From: Chimaeribacter californicus
GTDB lineage: Bacteria > Pseudomonadota > Gammaproteobacteria > Enterobacterales > Enterobacteriaceae
Direction: 5' to 3'
DNA length: 64,000 bases
Assembly: GCF_002858675.1 (NCBI RefSeq)
Contig: NZ_PJZF01000008.1
Span: 124,001 to 188,000 of the forward strand
Shown: one piece after another, positions 11,013 through 20,865 of the stretch
How positions within the stretch are numbered: position 1 is the first letter of the stretch
How the letters are laid out: each line of letters opens with the position of its first letter
The notes under the pieces: generated by a model
The model's database searches: none
Seen by the model: only the letters and a program-made list of their open reading frames with translations
Told to the model about the DNA's origin: nothing
Translations under genes and position numbers: made by a program

Positions 11013-14000
11013 TGTGGGCGCGGCTCCTGCGGGTGCGGGCGGGCGCGGTGCGCCAGCCGGTCAAACAACAGGTAGATAACCGGCGTGGTGAATAGCGTCA
11101 GCACCTGGCTCACTACCAGCCCGCCCACCATGCAGATGCCGAGCGGGCGGCGCAGCTCCGCGCCGACGCCGCCGGCCAGCATCAGCGGCAGCGCGCCGAG
11201 CAGCGCCGCCAGCGTGGTCATCAGAATCGGCCGAAAGCGCAGCAGGCACGCCTGATAGATCGCCTCGTAGGGCGTCATGCCCTGATCGCGCTCTGCCGCC
11301 AGCGCGAAGTCAATCATCATGATGGCGTTCTTCTTCACGATGCCGATCAGCAGGATGATGCCGATAATCGCGATCACATCCAGCGCGCTGCCCGCCAGCA
11401 TCAGCGCCAGCAGCGCCCCGACCCCGGCGGTCGGCAGCGTGGAGAGGATGGTCACCGGGTGGATAAAGCTCTCATAGAGCACGCCGAGCACGATGTACAT
11501 CGTCACCACCGCCGCCAGAATCAGCCACAGCGTGCTGCCGAGCGCCGCCTGGAACGCCAGCGTCGCCCCCTGGAAGCGGGTGGTGATGTCCTCCGGCAGC
11601 CTGAGCTGCTGCTCCGCCTGCGTCACCGCCTGCACCGCATCGCCCAGCGCGTAGCCGGGGCTGACGTTGAAGGAGATCATCGCCGACGGCAACTGGTCCT
11701 GATGGTTGATCGACAGCGGGCCGAAGCGCTGCTCAATCCGCGCGATGCTGCTGAGCGGCACGCGGTTGCCGTCACTGCCGTTGAGCCAGATCTCATTAAG
11801 CGCCGCCAGCCCCGGCGTGGTGGTGGTGTCCTGCCCCAGCACCACCCGGTACTGGTTCGCCTGGGTGTAGATGGTGGAGACCAGCCGCTGGCCGAAGGCG
11901 TTATAGAGCGCGTTGTCGATGTCCGCCATGCTGATGCCGAGGCGGCTGGCGCTGTCGCGGTCAATGTTGACGTAGGCCACCGGCCCCTTGTCCTGCCAGT
12001 CGCTGCTCACCTCCTGAAGCTCCGGCGCCTGCTCCAGTTTCTCCAGCAGTTGCGGCACCCATTCGCTCAGGGACTCCAGCGACATCGCCTGCAACGTGAA
12101 CTGGTATTGGGTGCGGTTGACCTGCGTATCGATGGTGAGATCCTGCACCGGTTGCAGGTAGAGCCGCACGCCCGGCACGCCCGCCACCGCCTGTTGCAGG
12201 CGCGGGATGATGGCGTCCACCCGGTCACCGCGTTCGTCCAGCGGTTTCAGGGTGATCTGCAACCGGCCGGTGTTCAGCGTGGCGTTGGTGCCGTCCACGC
12301 CGACAAACGAGGTCAGCCCGGCGACGTCCGGGTCACGCAGCAGGATCGCCGCCACCTGTTGCTGGCGCGCGGCCATGTTGCTGAACGACACCGACTGCGG
12401 CGCTTCCAGCGTGCCCTGGATCAGGCCGTTGTCCTGCACCGGGAAAAAGCCTTTGGGGATCAGCAGGTAGAGCAGGGCGGTCAGCAGCAGGGTAGAGATC
12501 GCCACGCCCAGCGTCAGCCACGGGTGGCCGAGCACCACCTTCAGCATCCGGCCGTAGCCTGCGATCACCCGGTCAAAAAAGCGCTCGCTGGCGCGTGAGA
12601 AGCGGTTCTGCTTGCGCAGCGCCTCGTGGCTCAGCATCCGCGCGCACATCATCGGCGTCAGCGTCAGTGACACCACCGCCGAGATCAAAATCGCCACCGC
12701 CAGCGTCACCGCAAATTCGCGGAACAGCCGCCCGACGATGTCGCCCATAAACAGCAGCGGGATCAGCACCGCAATCAGCGAAAAGGTCAGTGAGATAATG
12801 GTGAACCCGATCTCGCCCGCCCCCTTCAGCGCGGCGGTGAGCGGCGGGTCGCCGCGTTCGATATAGCGCGAGATGTTCTCAATCACCACGATCGCGTCAT
12901 CCACCACAAAGCCGGTGGCGATGGTCAGCGCCATCAGCGTCAGGTTGTTGATCGAAAAACCGAGGAAATACATCGCGGCAAAGGTACCCACCAGCGACAG
13001 CGGCACCGCAATGCTGGGGATAAGCGTCGCGGCGGCGTTGCGCAGGAACAGGTAGATCACCATCACCACCAGCGCAATCGACAGCAGCAGCTCGAATTGC
13101 ACATCACTCACCGAGGCGCGGATCGCCGTGGTGCGGTCGGTGACCAGCGTCACCTCCACCGAGGCGGGCAGGCTGGCGCGCAGCGACGGCAACAGCGCAC
13201 GGATGCTGTCCGCCGTGGTCAGCACGTTGGCGCCCGGCTGGCGCTGCACATTCAGCACAATCGCCGGTTTGGTGCCGGACCAGGCGGCCAGTTTGCTGTT
13301 TTCCGCGCCCTGGTGAATGGTCGCCACTTCGCCGAGCCGCACCGGTGCGCCATTCTGGTAGGCGATGATCAGTTGGCGGTAATCCTCAGCGGATTTCATC
13401 TGGTCATTGGCGGCCAGCGTCACCGAGCGGGCCGGGCCGTCCAGGCTGCCTTTGGCGGAGTTGACGTTGGCGTTGCTGATGGCGGTGCGTATCACTTCGC
13501 TGTCCAGCCCGCGCGCTGCCACCGCGGCGGCATTCATCTCCACGCGCACCGCCGGGCGCTGGCCGCCGGAAATGGTCACCAGCCCGACGCCGCTGACCTG
13601 CGACATCTTCTGCGCCACACGGGTTTCGGCCATGTCCTCAACCTGCGTCATCGGCAGGGCATCGGAGGTCAGCGCCAGCGTCATGATCGGCGGGTCAGCC
13701 GGGTTCACTTTGCTGTAGATCGGCGGGTAGGGGAGATCGTCCGGCAGCAGGTTGGTGGCGGCGTTAATCGCGGCCTGCACCTCCTGCTCCGCCACATCCA
13801 GCGGCAGCGTCAGCTGGAACTGGAGCGTAATCACTGACGCGCCGCCCGAGCTTTGCGATGACATGGTTTTCAGGCCGGCCATCTGGCCGAACTGGTGTTC
13901 CAGCGGCGCGGTCACGGCGGAGGTGGTGACGTCCGGGCTGGCACCGGGGTAGAGCGTCACCACCTGCATGGTGGGGTAGTCCACCTGCGGCAACGCCGAC

Positions 14001-14128
14001 ACCGGCAGGGCGCGGTAGCCGATAATCCCGGCCAGCAGAATCGCCACCATCAGCAAGGTGGTGGCGACCGGGCGCAGGATAAACTGGCGGGACGGGCCGC
14101 CGCTGTGGTCCGGGGGCATCACCTGCAT
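11009..14128 (-). CDS. mdtB: RND efflux transporter subunit MdtB
   Basis: A 1039-residue RND subunit (E. coli 1040). The N-terminus ([20 protein letters not shown]) matches E. coli MdtB closely, and the proton-relay motif [17 protein letters not shown] is intact. It pairs with MdtC in the MdtABC-TolC pump, two MdtB to one MdtC in the trimer. The start codon shares one base with the mdtA stop codon (TGATG), and its stop overlaps mdtC, so the stoichiometry is probably managed within one translationally coupled transcript. No frameshift or unusual insertion was seen. Confidence 0.97.
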   Translation of the reverse strand: MQVMPPDHSGGPSRQFILRPVATTLLMVAILLAGIIGYRALPVSALPQVDYPTMQVVTLYPGASPDVTTSAVTAPLEHQFGQMAGLKTMSSQSSGGASVITLQFQLTLPLDVAEQEVQAAINAATNLLPDDLPYPPIYSKVNPADPPIMTLALTSDALPMTQVEDMAETRVAQKMSQVSGVGLVTISGGQRPAVRVEMNAAAVAARGLDSEVIRTAISNANVNSAKGSLDGPARSVTLAANDQMKSAEDYRQLIIAYQNGAPVRLGEVATIHQGAENSKLAAWSGTKPAIVLNVQRQPGANVLTTADSIRALLPSLRASLPASVEVTLVTDRTTAIRASVSDVQFELLLSIALVVMVIYLFLRNAAATLIPSIAVPLSLVGTFAAMYFLGFSINNLTLMALTIATGFVVDDAIVVIENISRYIERGDPPLTAALKGAGEIGFTIISLTFSLIAVLIPLLFMGDIVGRLFREFAVTLAVAILISAVVSLTLTPMMCARMLSHEALRKQNRFSRASERFFDRVIAGYGRMLKVVLGHPWLTLGVAISTLLLTALLYLLIPKGFFPVQDNGLIQGTLEAPQSVSFSNMAARQQQVAAILLRDPDVAGLTSFVGVDGTNATLNTGRLQITLKPLDERGDRVDAIIPRLQQAVAGVPGVRLYLQPVQDLTIDTQVNRTQYQFTLQAMSLESLSEWVPQLLEKLEQAPELQEVSSDWQDKGPVAYVNIDRDSASRLGISMADIDNALYNAFGQRLVSTIYTQANQYRVVLGQDTTTTPGLAALNEIWLNGSDGNRVPLSSIARIEQRFGPLSINHQDQLPSAMISFNVSPGYALGDAVQAVTQAEQQLRLPEDITTRFQGATLAFQAALGSTLWLILAAVVTMYIVLGVLYESFIHPVTILSTLPTAGVGALLALMLAGSALDVIAIIGIILLIGIVKKNAIMMIDFALAAERDQGMTPYEAIYQACLLRFRPILMTTLAALLGALPLMLAGGVGAELRRPLGICMVGGLVVSQVLTLFTTPVIYLLFDRLAHRARPHPQEPRPQ

Positions 14129-15396
14129 CAGGAGCGCCCCCCGGCGGCCGGTGGGGTACGGTGGTGCCGGCGGCTCTGTTGCGCGGCGGCATCTGTTTGT
14201 TCATCGGCGCGGGTCGCGGCATCATCATTGCCCAGCACCTCGACCTTCAGCCCCTCTTTCAGGCGGTCGATGCCGTCCGTTACCACGCGCGCCCCGGCGC
14301 TCAGCCCGGTGGCGATCACCACCTGGTGGCTGTCCTGCGTGCCCAGCGTCACTAAGTGCTTACTCACCTGGTTCTGGGCGTCCAGCACCCAGACGTAGTT
14401 GCCGTCATTGCCCATCTGGATGGCGGCGGCAGGCACCACCACCGCATCGGCCACGGTGTTCACCTTCACCCGCGCATTCACGAACTGGTTGGGGAACAGC
14501 ATGCCGTCATCATTGCTGAAACGCGCCTTGATCTTGATGGTGCCGGTGGTGGCATCGATCTGATTGTCGAGGCTCAGCAGTGCGCCTTCCGCCACTTTCA
14601 CCGTGTTGGTGCGATCCCACGCCTCGACCGGCACGGCCCGGCCCGATTGCTGCGCCCGCAGCAGGGTCGGGATGGTGTCTTCCGGCAGGGTGAATACCAC
14701 ATCAATCGGGCGGGTCTGGGTCAGGATCACCAGCCCGGTGGTGTCGCCGCTGGTGATGTAGTTGCCGATGTCGACCTGTTTCAGCCCGACGCGGCCATCA
14801 ATCGGCGCAGTGATGCGGCTGTAGTCCAGCTGGAGCCGGGCGCTGGCCACCGCGCCCTGGTCGGCCTTGACGCTGCCTTCGCTCTCACGCACCAGCGACT
14901 GCTGGGCATCCAGCTCCTGCTGGGAGATCAGGTTGGTTTTGCCGAGTTTCTGGTAACGCACCAGATCCTGCCGGGCGTTGGCCAGCGTCGCCTGATCTTT
15001 CGCCAACTGCCCCTCGGCCTGCGTCAGCGCCACCTGATAGGGGCGCGGGTCAATTTCCGCCAGCAGTTGCCCGGCCTTGACCTGCTGCCCTTCGGTGAAG
15101 TGCAGCGCCATCAGCTCGCCGTCCACCCGGCTTTTCACCGTCACGGTATTGGCGGCGGTCACGGTGCCCAGCCCGATGAGGTAGTGCGGCACGCTCTGGG
15201 TGGTCGCGGGCGCGGCCTGCACCGGCGGCGGCGCAGCCTGATGGCGGCCGCCCCGGCCCTGCGGCCGGTTCGTTGCGCTCTGGTCGGCAGGCGGTTCAGC
15301 GATAAAAAAATGCCAGGCAGCAAAAGCGGCCAGCAACACCACCAGCCAGACCAGCAGGCGGCGCAGGGGGATACGTCGTTTCAGGGATGCATTCAT
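14128..15396 (-). CDS. mdtA: Membrane fusion protein MdtA of the MdtABC pump
   Basis: A 422-residue periplasmic adaptor (E. coli 415) linking MdtBC to TolC. An N-terminal membrane anchor or signal (about 13-31, [19 protein letters not shown]) is followed by a Pro/Gln/Ala-rich linker. A biotinyl-lipoyl half ([20 protein letters not shown]), an alpha-helical hairpin (about 115-190), the second lipoyl half ([16 protein letters not shown]) and beta-barrel domains come next. The C-terminal tail is rich in Ala, Arg and Gln and is likely flexible. It is the first gene of the mdtABCD-baeSR operon, so the BaeR-responsive promoter should lie in 15397-15670. Confidence 0.96.
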   Translation of the reverse strand: MNASLKRRIPLRRLLVWLVVLLAAFAAWHFFIAEPPADQSATNRPQGRGGRHQAAPPPVQAAPATTQSVPHYLIGLGTVTAANTVTVKSRVDGELMALHFTEGQQVKAGQLLAEIDPRPYQVALTQAEGQLAKDQATLANARQDLVRYQKLGKTNLISQQELDAQQSLVRESEGSVKADQGAVASARLQLDYSRITAPIDGRVGLKQVDIGNYITSGDTTGLVILTQTRPIDVVFTLPEDTIPTLLRAQQSGRAVPVEAWDRTNTVKVAEGALLSLDNQIDATTGTIKIKARFSNDDGMLFPNQFVNARVKVNTVADAVVVPAAAIQMGNDGNYVWVLDAQNQVSKHLVTLGTQDSHQVVIATGLSAGARVVTDGIDRLKEGLKVEVLGNDDAATRADEQTDAAAQQSRRHHRTPPAAGGRS

Positions 15397-15462
15397 AGGA
15401 GTGAACAGAGTCTCCGTTGTTCAGAGTCCAGACGAACCGATTCAGGTGATGAAAGAGTCAGG

Positions 15463-15476
15463 ATAATAGCGCCAAT
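15463..15476 (-). promoter_or_regulatory. Tentative -10 and partial BaeR-type box upstream of mdtA
   Basis: On the minus strand, TATTAT (15468-15463) could be a -10. Immediately upstream, ATTGGC (15476-15471) matches the 3' end of the BaeR box consensus known in E. coli, but the preceding bases match only partly. No good -35 is visible. Confidence 0.3.
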
Positions 15477-15530
15477 AGGGTAGCAGTGTAGCGACTCCAG
15501 GCCTCAGAAAAAATGAAGGAAATATGGAGT

Positions 15531-15560
15531 CCATGTCAGGGCGTGTCAGGGGGTATCAGG
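15531..15560 (+). repeat. Three 10-base tandem repeats between mdtA and the aldo/keto reductase gene
   Basis: Three successive 10-base units, each ending in TGTCAGG or TATCAGG, lie head to tail (15531-15540, 15541-15550, 15551-15560). The unit length is about one helical turn, which puts the repeated bases on one face of the DNA. OmpR/PhoB-class regulators such as BaeR or CpxR bind repeats of this kind. They lie 111 bases before the downstream gene and 135 bases before mdtA. Confidence 0.55.
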
Positions 15561-15670
15561 CTGTAGCAAATATGAAAGTTGTTATAACCTCAGGCGATTT
15601 CGTTCCTGTGGTCTTTCGTTTCCTGTGCAATAATTTGCCTGTTAACCATAACCTCACTAAGGAGATCAGC

Positions 15671-16624
15671 ATGAAGCAGCGCACATTGGGCCGTTCCGGT
15701 ATTCAGGTTCCTCCTCTGACGTTTGGCGGCAATGTCTTTGGCTGGACGATTGATCAGAACACCTCCTTCAGCATTCTGGATGCCTTGCTCGACCATCAGC
15801 TGAATTTCATTGATACCGCTGATGTCTATTCCCACTGGGCGCCGGGCAACCACGGTGGCGAATCAGAGACCATTATCGGTAACTGGCTGAAGAAAAGCGG
15901 CAAACGTGAGCAGATTGTGCTGGCGACCAAGGTCGGCAAATCCATGGGCGAGGGTAAAGTGGGGCTGTCGCCGCGCTACATCCGTGAAGCCATTGACGCC
16001 TCGCTGAAACGCCTGCAAACCGACTATGTGGATCTTTACCAGTCCCATGATGACGATCGGGACACGCCGCTGGCAGAGACGCTGGCGACCTTCGACGCGC
16101 TGATTAAAGAGGGCAAGGTGCGGGCCATCGGCGCGTCCAACTACAGCGCAGAGCGGTTGGCCGAGGCGCTGAAGGTGAGTGAGCAGCAGGGCATCGCCCG
16201 TTATGAGACGCTGCAGCCGGAGTACAACCTCTACGACCGCCAGGGCTACGAGGGCGGGCTGGAGCAGGTGGCGCAGGCGAACCAGCTTGGGGTAATTGGC
16301 TACTACTCGCTGGCCAGCGGCTTTTTGTCCGGCAAATACCGCCGCCCGGAAGATGCCGGGAAAAGCGCACGCGGCGAGGGCGTGGTGAAAAGCTACCTGA
16401 ATGAACGCGGCCGGAAGATCCTGGCGGCGCTGGATCAGGTTGCGGAGAAGCACCGCGTCAGCCCGACGCAGGTGTCGCTGGCGTGGCTGATCGCCCGGCC
16501 CAGCGTGACCGCGCCGATTGTCAGCGCGACGTCGCTGGCACAGCTGGAGGATCTGGCTGGGGCGGCGCGGCTGGCGCTGGACGCGGGGGATATTCAGGCG
16601 TTAGATCAGGCGAGTGCCTACTAG
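15671..16624 (+). CDS. Aldo/keto reductase
   Basis: A 317-residue NADPH-dependent oxidoreductase of the AKR fold. The catalytic tetrad can be read off: D51 and Y53 in IDTADVYS, K87 in LATKVGK and H126 in YQSHDDD. The cofactor-binding end has GYYSLASGFLSGKYR and the C-terminal IVSATSLAQLEDLAGA. The start at 15671 follows AAGGAGATC at good spacing; an upstream extension of the frame has no similarity. The gene sits alone between mdtA and yegD, a place where E. coli has other genes, so it is accessory to this lineage. The substrate (an aldehyde or ketone) cannot be told from sequence. Confidence 0.92.
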   Translation: MKQRTLGRSGIQVPPLTFGGNVFGWTIDQNTSFSILDALLDHQLNFIDTADVYSHWAPGNHGGESETIIGNWLKKSGKREQIVLATKVGKSMGEGKVGLSPRYIREAIDASLKRLQTDYVDLYQSHDDDRDTPLAETLATFDALIKEGKVRAIGASNYSAERLAEALKVSEQQGIARYETLQPEYNLYDRQGYEGGLEQVAQANQLGVIGYYSLASGFLSGKYRRPEDAGKSARGEGVVKSYLNERGRKILAALDQVAEKHRVSPTQVSLAWLIARPSVTAPIVSATSLAQLEDLAGAARLALDAGDIQALDQASAY

Positions 16625-16987
16625 CGCCTGAGTAGGCGCAGGCATTTATAGCGTGCGATATACAGATCGGAGAAGGTTGCGTTGGCATACGGCCGGCATT
16701 TTTCTGCAGCCCCGCTGCCGCCACCGCGCAAGGGGCGCGTAAGCGCCCGCCCCTTGCATCCCCGCGCTTTGGGTGCCCTGGCTGAATCATTGCCCGCGTA
16801 GCGGGTACCCTCATTTCGCCTTCGGGCTGTTCGGGCCGCCGCAGACACGCTCCCGGCGTGGCTGCGACTTTCGCGGGCGTCCTGCCCGCTCACCCGGCCC
16901 TGCGGCTCCACTCGGCAATGATTTTTACGCCCCCACCAGACTGCAAATCTTTGAGTATGTAAGGAAAAGGTAGGGGCGGATCTTCTT
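16625..16987. repeat. GC-rich, hairpin-filled spacer, possible dispersed repeat
   Basis: No supported gene lies in these 363 bases. Several perfect inverted repeats follow one another: GCAAGGGGCG/CGCCCCTTGC (16728-16757, with a nested GGGCGC-GTAA-GCGCCC), CCCGC-GTA-GCGGG (16793-16805) and GCGGGC-GTCCT-GCCCGC (16873-16889). None is followed by a T-run, so they are not ordinary terminators. A 132-codon minus-strand open frame crosses the region, but its Arg/Ser/Ala-rich translation looks like read-through of a GC repeat. The pattern resembles the REP- or ERIC-like intergenic repeats of Enterobacterales, without my recognising a named family. Confidence 0.45.
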
Positions 16988-18340
16988 TTACCGGTAAAGC
17001 ACCTCTGCCCAACGGGCAAGACCCGCCGTAACGGAGCCGAAATCGTTGCCGCCGACCAGCGGGATGCCGGGCAACTGCGCCTGCAACGCGGCGCGCAGCA
17101 ACGGGGAGCGGGCGCTGCCGCCGGTGAGGTAGATGACGTCCGGCGTGACGGCGCTGCCTTCCAGCGCCACCGTCACCTGCTCCTGAATGCGCGCCAGCGG
17201 CTGGCTGATCGCCTCGCCCAGTTGTTGCTGGGTGATGCGCTCGCTCAGGGAGGCTTCCACGAAGTCCAGTGCGGTGCGGATCTCGGCGTCGTGGGAGAGG
17301 GCGATTTTGCTCTCTTCCGCTGCGCGCACCAGCCGGTAGCTCAGGCGCTGCTGGTACACCTTCAGCAGGCGCTGCACGCGTGCCGGGTCAGCCGCGTCAC
17401 GGATCAGGTCACGCAGCAGGCGGCCGTTGGCCACGCTGTAAAAATCACTCTGCGCCGGGACATCGTTCGTCGCAACCGCGTTCCAGAACGGCAGCGCCGG
17501 AATGCCCAGCCCTTTGGTGGTCTCACTGCCGAGGCCGCATAGCGGCATCAGCTGGCGGAAGGCCAGCATAATGTCCAGATCGTTCCCGCCCACGCGGCAG
17601 CCGCTGTGGCCCAGCAGGCTCTGCTGGCGGTCAGCCTGGTTGCGCCAGGTCGGCCCCATCAGCAGCACCGAGCAGTCGGTCGTCCCGCCGCCGATGTCCA
17701 CCACCAGCACCGTCTTCTCTTGTGTCAGCGTCGCCTCAAAATCCAGCCCCGCCGCCACCGGCTCAAACTGGAAGGCGATGTCCCGGAACCCGGCGCGCGC
17801 CGCTGCCCGGTGCAGAATGCCCTGCGCCTGCTGGTTCGCCTCGTCACCGCCGGTGCCCTGGAAGTTGACCGGGCGGCCAATCACCGTCTGGGTGATCGGT
17901 TGTTGCAGCGTGTTCTCCGCCTGGCGCTTGATGTGGAACATCATGGCGCACACCAGATCCTCAAACAGCGCGATCTGCTGCGGCTTCAGGCCATTGGCTC
18001 CTAAAAAGGATTTCGGCGATTTAACGAAGTAAACCTCTTCCGGGTCTTCCACGTAGTGGGCCAGCGCCGCCAGCCCGAACAGCACGCTGTCCGCATTGAC
18101 CGGGATGTCTTCCTCGCGGTTGAGGTTGATGGCGCGGCGCAACAGTTGCTGGTTTTCGTCACTGCCGGTCGGTACCTGCCAGTGACGATGTAAGCACTCA
18201 CTGACTGCCTCGCGCGTCGGCGCGGCCAGCATGGAGGGCAGGTAGGGTGTCTCCTTCTCCAGCGGCAGCAACACTGCATCGCCATCGCGCATTACCGCCA
18301 CTGAACAGTTCGCCGTACCGTAGTCAAAACCGATAAACAT
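16988..18340 (-). CDS. yegD: Hsp70/actin-fold protein YegD
   Basis: A 450-residue protein, exactly the E. coli YegD length. It has the Hsp70 ATPase fold but no substrate-binding domain. The phosphate-1 motif is FIGFDYGTANCSVAV at the N-terminus, phosphate-2 is VVDIGGGTTDCSV near residue 215 and the adenosine motif YLTGGSARSPLL lies near the C-terminus. It is presumed to be a cytoplasmic chaperone-like ATPase; its clients are unknown. It is divergent from pqqU and its promoter should lie in 18341-18608. As in E. coli, it lies near alkA and the mdt operon. Confidence 0.94.
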   Translation of the reverse strand: MFIGFDYGTANCSVAVMRDGDAVLLPLEKETPYLPSMLAAPTREAVSECLHRHWQVPTGSDENQQLLRRAINLNREEDIPVNADSVLFGLAALAHYVEDPEEVYFVKSPKSFLGANGLKPQQIALFEDLVCAMMFHIKRQAENTLQQPITQTVIGRPVNFQGTGGDEANQQAQGILHRAAARAGFRDIAFQFEPVAAGLDFEATLTQEKTVLVVDIGGGTTDCSVLLMGPTWRNQADRQQSLLGHSGCRVGGNDLDIMLAFRQLMPLCGLGSETTKGLGIPALPFWNAVATNDVPAQSDFYSVANGRLLRDLIRDAADPARVQRLLKVYQQRLSYRLVRAAEESKIALSHDAEIRTALDFVEASLSERITQQQLGEAISQPLARIQEQVTVALEGSAVTPDVIYLTGGSARSPLLRAALQAQLPGIPLVGGNDFGSVTAGLARWAEVLYR

Positions 18341-18484
18341 CTCTTACCCCCATGCCAAATAAAAGGGCGCGACTTTACCGGAGAGCGGCGCGCCGGGCAA
18401 GCCAAACCCGCTGCCCTGCCGTGATGGGGTGAAATTAGCCGCGATTATTTTACCCGGCGCCTATACTCCTGATACCGCCCGGTA

Positions 18485-18503
18485 CACGGTTTTATCAACC
18501 GTG
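18485..18503. promoter_or_regulatory. Inverted repeat in the yegD-pqqU intergenic region
   Basis: CACGGTT, five bases, AACCGTG: a perfect 7+7 inverted repeat about 105 bases before the pqqU start. It is too short and lacks a T-run for a terminator. A dimeric regulator operator is possible. Confidence 0.4.
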
Positions 18504-18608
18504 CCTTAACGTTACGCAAACAACCGTTCACGCGGTGTCCGGGATGAATTACGCTGGGCGGTTTATGTTCCCTTTGGTTCATTTTTACTTTTTGGCGCAC
18601 AATACCTC

Positions 18609-20750
18609 ATGAAAAAACCACTCACTGCTCGTTCTGCCTGCTCGCTGATGATCCCGGCCCTGCTGCCGTGGTTGCCCCCCGCTGCCCAGGCGGCGGATAA
18701 CGATGAACAGACCATGGTGGTCACCGCCACCCCGGCCCCGGCCGGCATCTCGGAGCTGGACACCCCCGCCGCCGTCAGCGTGGTCAATGGGGAGGATTTC
18801 CGGCAGGCGAAACCGGAAATCAACCTCTCGGAGAGCCTGGGCGCGGTGCCCGGTTTGCAGGTGCAGAACCGGCAGAACTACGCGCAGGATTTGCAGCTGT
18901 CAGTGCGCGGCTTCGGTGCGCGCTCCATGTACGGCGTGCGCGGCGTGCGCATCTATGTGGACGGCATCCCGGCCACCATGCCGGACGGGCAGGGTTACAC
19001 CTCCAACATCGACCTCAACTCGGTTGACCGTGTCGAGGTGCTGCGCGGCCCCTATTCGGCGCTCTACGGCAACGCTTCCGGCGGCGTGGTAAATGTCGAG
19101 ACCGTGACCGGCAGCCAGCCCCCGACGCTGGAGGCGGGCATGTACTACGGCAGTTACGGCAGCTGGCGCTACGGCGTGAAAGCCACCGGGGCCACCGGCG
19201 ACGGCACCCAGGCCGGTGACGTCAACTACGCCGTCTCCGCCACCCGCTTTACCACCCACGGCTACCGCGACCACAGCGCCGCGCAGAAAAACCTCGGCAA
19301 CGCCAAACTCGGCGTGCGCATTGATGATGTCAGTACCCTGACGCTGATTTTCAACAGCGTAGATATTGACGCCGATGACCCGGGCGGCCTCACCAACGCC
19401 CAGTGGCATGACAACCCCCGCCAGGTAGTACGCACCGTGGAGCAGTTTAATACCCGCAAAACCACCTCACAGACCCAGGCCGGGCTGCGCTACCAGCGCG
19501 AGATGAGCGAGAAAGATGACCTGAGCATCATGGCCTACGCCGGGCAGCGCGAAACCACGCAGTACCAGTCGATCCCGGTCAGCACCCAGGCCAACCCGCA
19601 GCAGCCGGGCGGGGTTATCGACCTGACGCGCCATTATCAAGGCATCGACACCCGCTGGACGCACCGTGGCGAGCTGGGCGTACCGGTCACGCTGACCGGC
19701 GGGCTGGACTACGAGACCATGACCGAGCAGCGCAAAGGCTATGAAAACTTTACGCAGAACAATGGGGTGACCGAGCTGGGCAACATGGGCAACCTGCGCC
19801 GCAATGAGCGCAACCTGATGTGGAACCTCGACCCTTACCTGCAAACCTCCTGGAAGCTGACGCCGAAATGGACGCTGGACGCCGGGGTGCGCTACACCAC
19901 CGTCAATTTTGACTCCAACGACCACTATGTGACGGCAGGCAACGGCGATGACAGCGGCGACGCCAACTACCACCGCTGGCTGCCGGTCGGCTCGCTGAAG
20001 TACGCGGTAAACGACGGCTGGAACCTTTACGCCTCCGCCGGGCGCGGCGTGGAGACGCCGACCATCAACGAGCTTTCCTACCGCAGCAACGGGCTGGCCG
20101 GGCTGAACTTTGCGCTGCAACCAGCCACCAGTGACAGCGTGGAGCTGGGCAGCAAACTGCGCGTCGGCAACGGCCTGTTTACCACCGCCCTGTTTGAAAC
20201 CAAGACCAGCAACGAGATTGTGGTGGCGGAGAGCAGCAACGGCCGCACCAGCTACACCAACGCCGGGAAAACCCGCCGCCGTGGCGTGGAGCTGGCGCTG
20301 GATCAGCAGTTCGGTGAGGCGTGGCGGCTCAACATGGCCTGGACGCTGCTGGATGCCACCTACCGGGATGACCAGTGCAGCGAGGGCGTCTGTAGCGGCA
20401 CCGCCGGCCACCGCCTGCCGGGCATCGCCCGTAACATGGGCTACGCCTCGCTGGGCTGGGTGCCGGAGGAGGGCTGGTACGCAGGCGGCGAAATCCGCTA
20501 CATGAGCGATATCCAGGTCAATGATGAAAACAGCGAACAGGCCCCGTCCTACGCCGTAACGGCGCTGAACACCGGCTACAAGTTCCGCCACGGCAACTGG
20601 CTGCTGGACGTGTTCGGCCGCGTGGATAACCTGTTTGACCGGCACTATGTCGGATCGGTGATCGTCAACGAGGGCAACGGCCGCTACTTTGAGCCTGCTC
20701 CCGGCCGTAACTGGGGCGGCGGCGTGACGCTGGCCTACAGTTTCGAGTAA
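18609..20750 (+). CDS. pqqU: TonB-dependent outer-membrane receptor PqqU (YncD), probable PQQ importer
   Basis: A 713-residue TonB-dependent receptor. A signal peptide ends at about A28 (AAQA|AD) and a TonB-box-like TMVVTA follows at 34-39. The plug domain (about 45-160) includes LQLSVRGFGARSMYGVRG and VEVLRGPYSALYGNASGGV. A 22-strand barrel ends in the aromatic YSFE. Identity to E. coli YncD runs the whole length (for example NLSESLGAVPGLQVQNRQNY and HYQGIDTRWTHRGELGVPVT). That protein has been shown to import the cofactor pyrroloquinoline quinone and serve as a phage receptor. No PQQ biosynthesis gene lies in this window. A strong terminator follows, so it is probably monocistronic. Confidence 0.9.
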   Translation: MKKPLTARSACSLMIPALLPWLPPAAQAADNDEQTMVVTATPAPAGISELDTPAAVSVVNGEDFRQAKPEINLSESLGAVPGLQVQNRQNYAQDLQLSVRGFGARSMYGVRGVRIYVDGIPATMPDGQGYTSNIDLNSVDRVEVLRGPYSALYGNASGGVVNVETVTGSQPPTLEAGMYYGSYGSWRYGVKATGATGDGTQAGDVNYAVSATRFTTHGYRDHSAAQKNLGNAKLGVRIDDVSTLTLIFNSVDIDADDPGGLTNAQWHDNPRQVVRTVEQFNTRKTTSQTQAGLRYQREMSEKDDLSIMAYAGQRETTQYQSIPVSTQANPQQPGGVIDLTRHYQGIDTRWTHRGELGVPVTLTGGLDYETMTEQRKGYENFTQNNGVTELGNMGNLRRNERNLMWNLDPYLQTSWKLTPKWTLDAGVRYTTVNFDSNDHYVTAGNGDDSGDANYHRWLPVGSLKYAVNDGWNLYASAGRGVETPTINELSYRSNGLAGLNFALQPATSDSVELGSKLRVGNGLFTTALFETKTSNEIVVAESSNGRTSYTNAGKTRRRGVELALDQQFGEAWRLNMAWTLLDATYRDDQCSEGVCSGTAGHRLPGIARNMGYASLGWVPEEGWYAGGEIRYMSDIQVNDENSEQAPSYAVTALNTGYKFRHGNWLLDVFGRVDNLFDRHYVGSVIVNEGNGRYFEPAPGRNWGGGVTLAYSFE

Positions 20751-20766
20751 CCGCTGACCGCGTTGC

Positions 20767-20791
20767 AGGGCACCTCCGGGTGCCCTTTTTT
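20767..20791 (+). terminator. Rho-independent terminator of pqqU
   Basis: AGGGCAC, a six-base loop, GTGCCCT and a run of six T. It begins 17 bases after the pqqU stop codon. Confidence 0.9.
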
Positions 20792-20865
20792 ATAGAGGGC
20801 GGGACGTTGACAGGCGCGGGGCCGGGCAGCTTAACTGAAGGTTTTGCGTTGAAAGGAGTTCACCT

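Noticed and set aside
15501-15520. TTTTTCT on the minus strand as a BaeR box for mdtA
   Set aside because: Only the first seven positions of the 18-base consensus match; the rest is unlike it.
16621-17019. 132-codon minus-strand frame overlapping the end of yegD
   Set aside because: It lies in the hairpin repeat, overlaps yegD in another frame and translates to Arg/Ala/Ser-rich sequence; a repeat is the better explanation.
20792-20865. Ada-binding box upstream of alkA
   Set aside because: No good copy of the known Ada recognition sequence is present in the short spacer.
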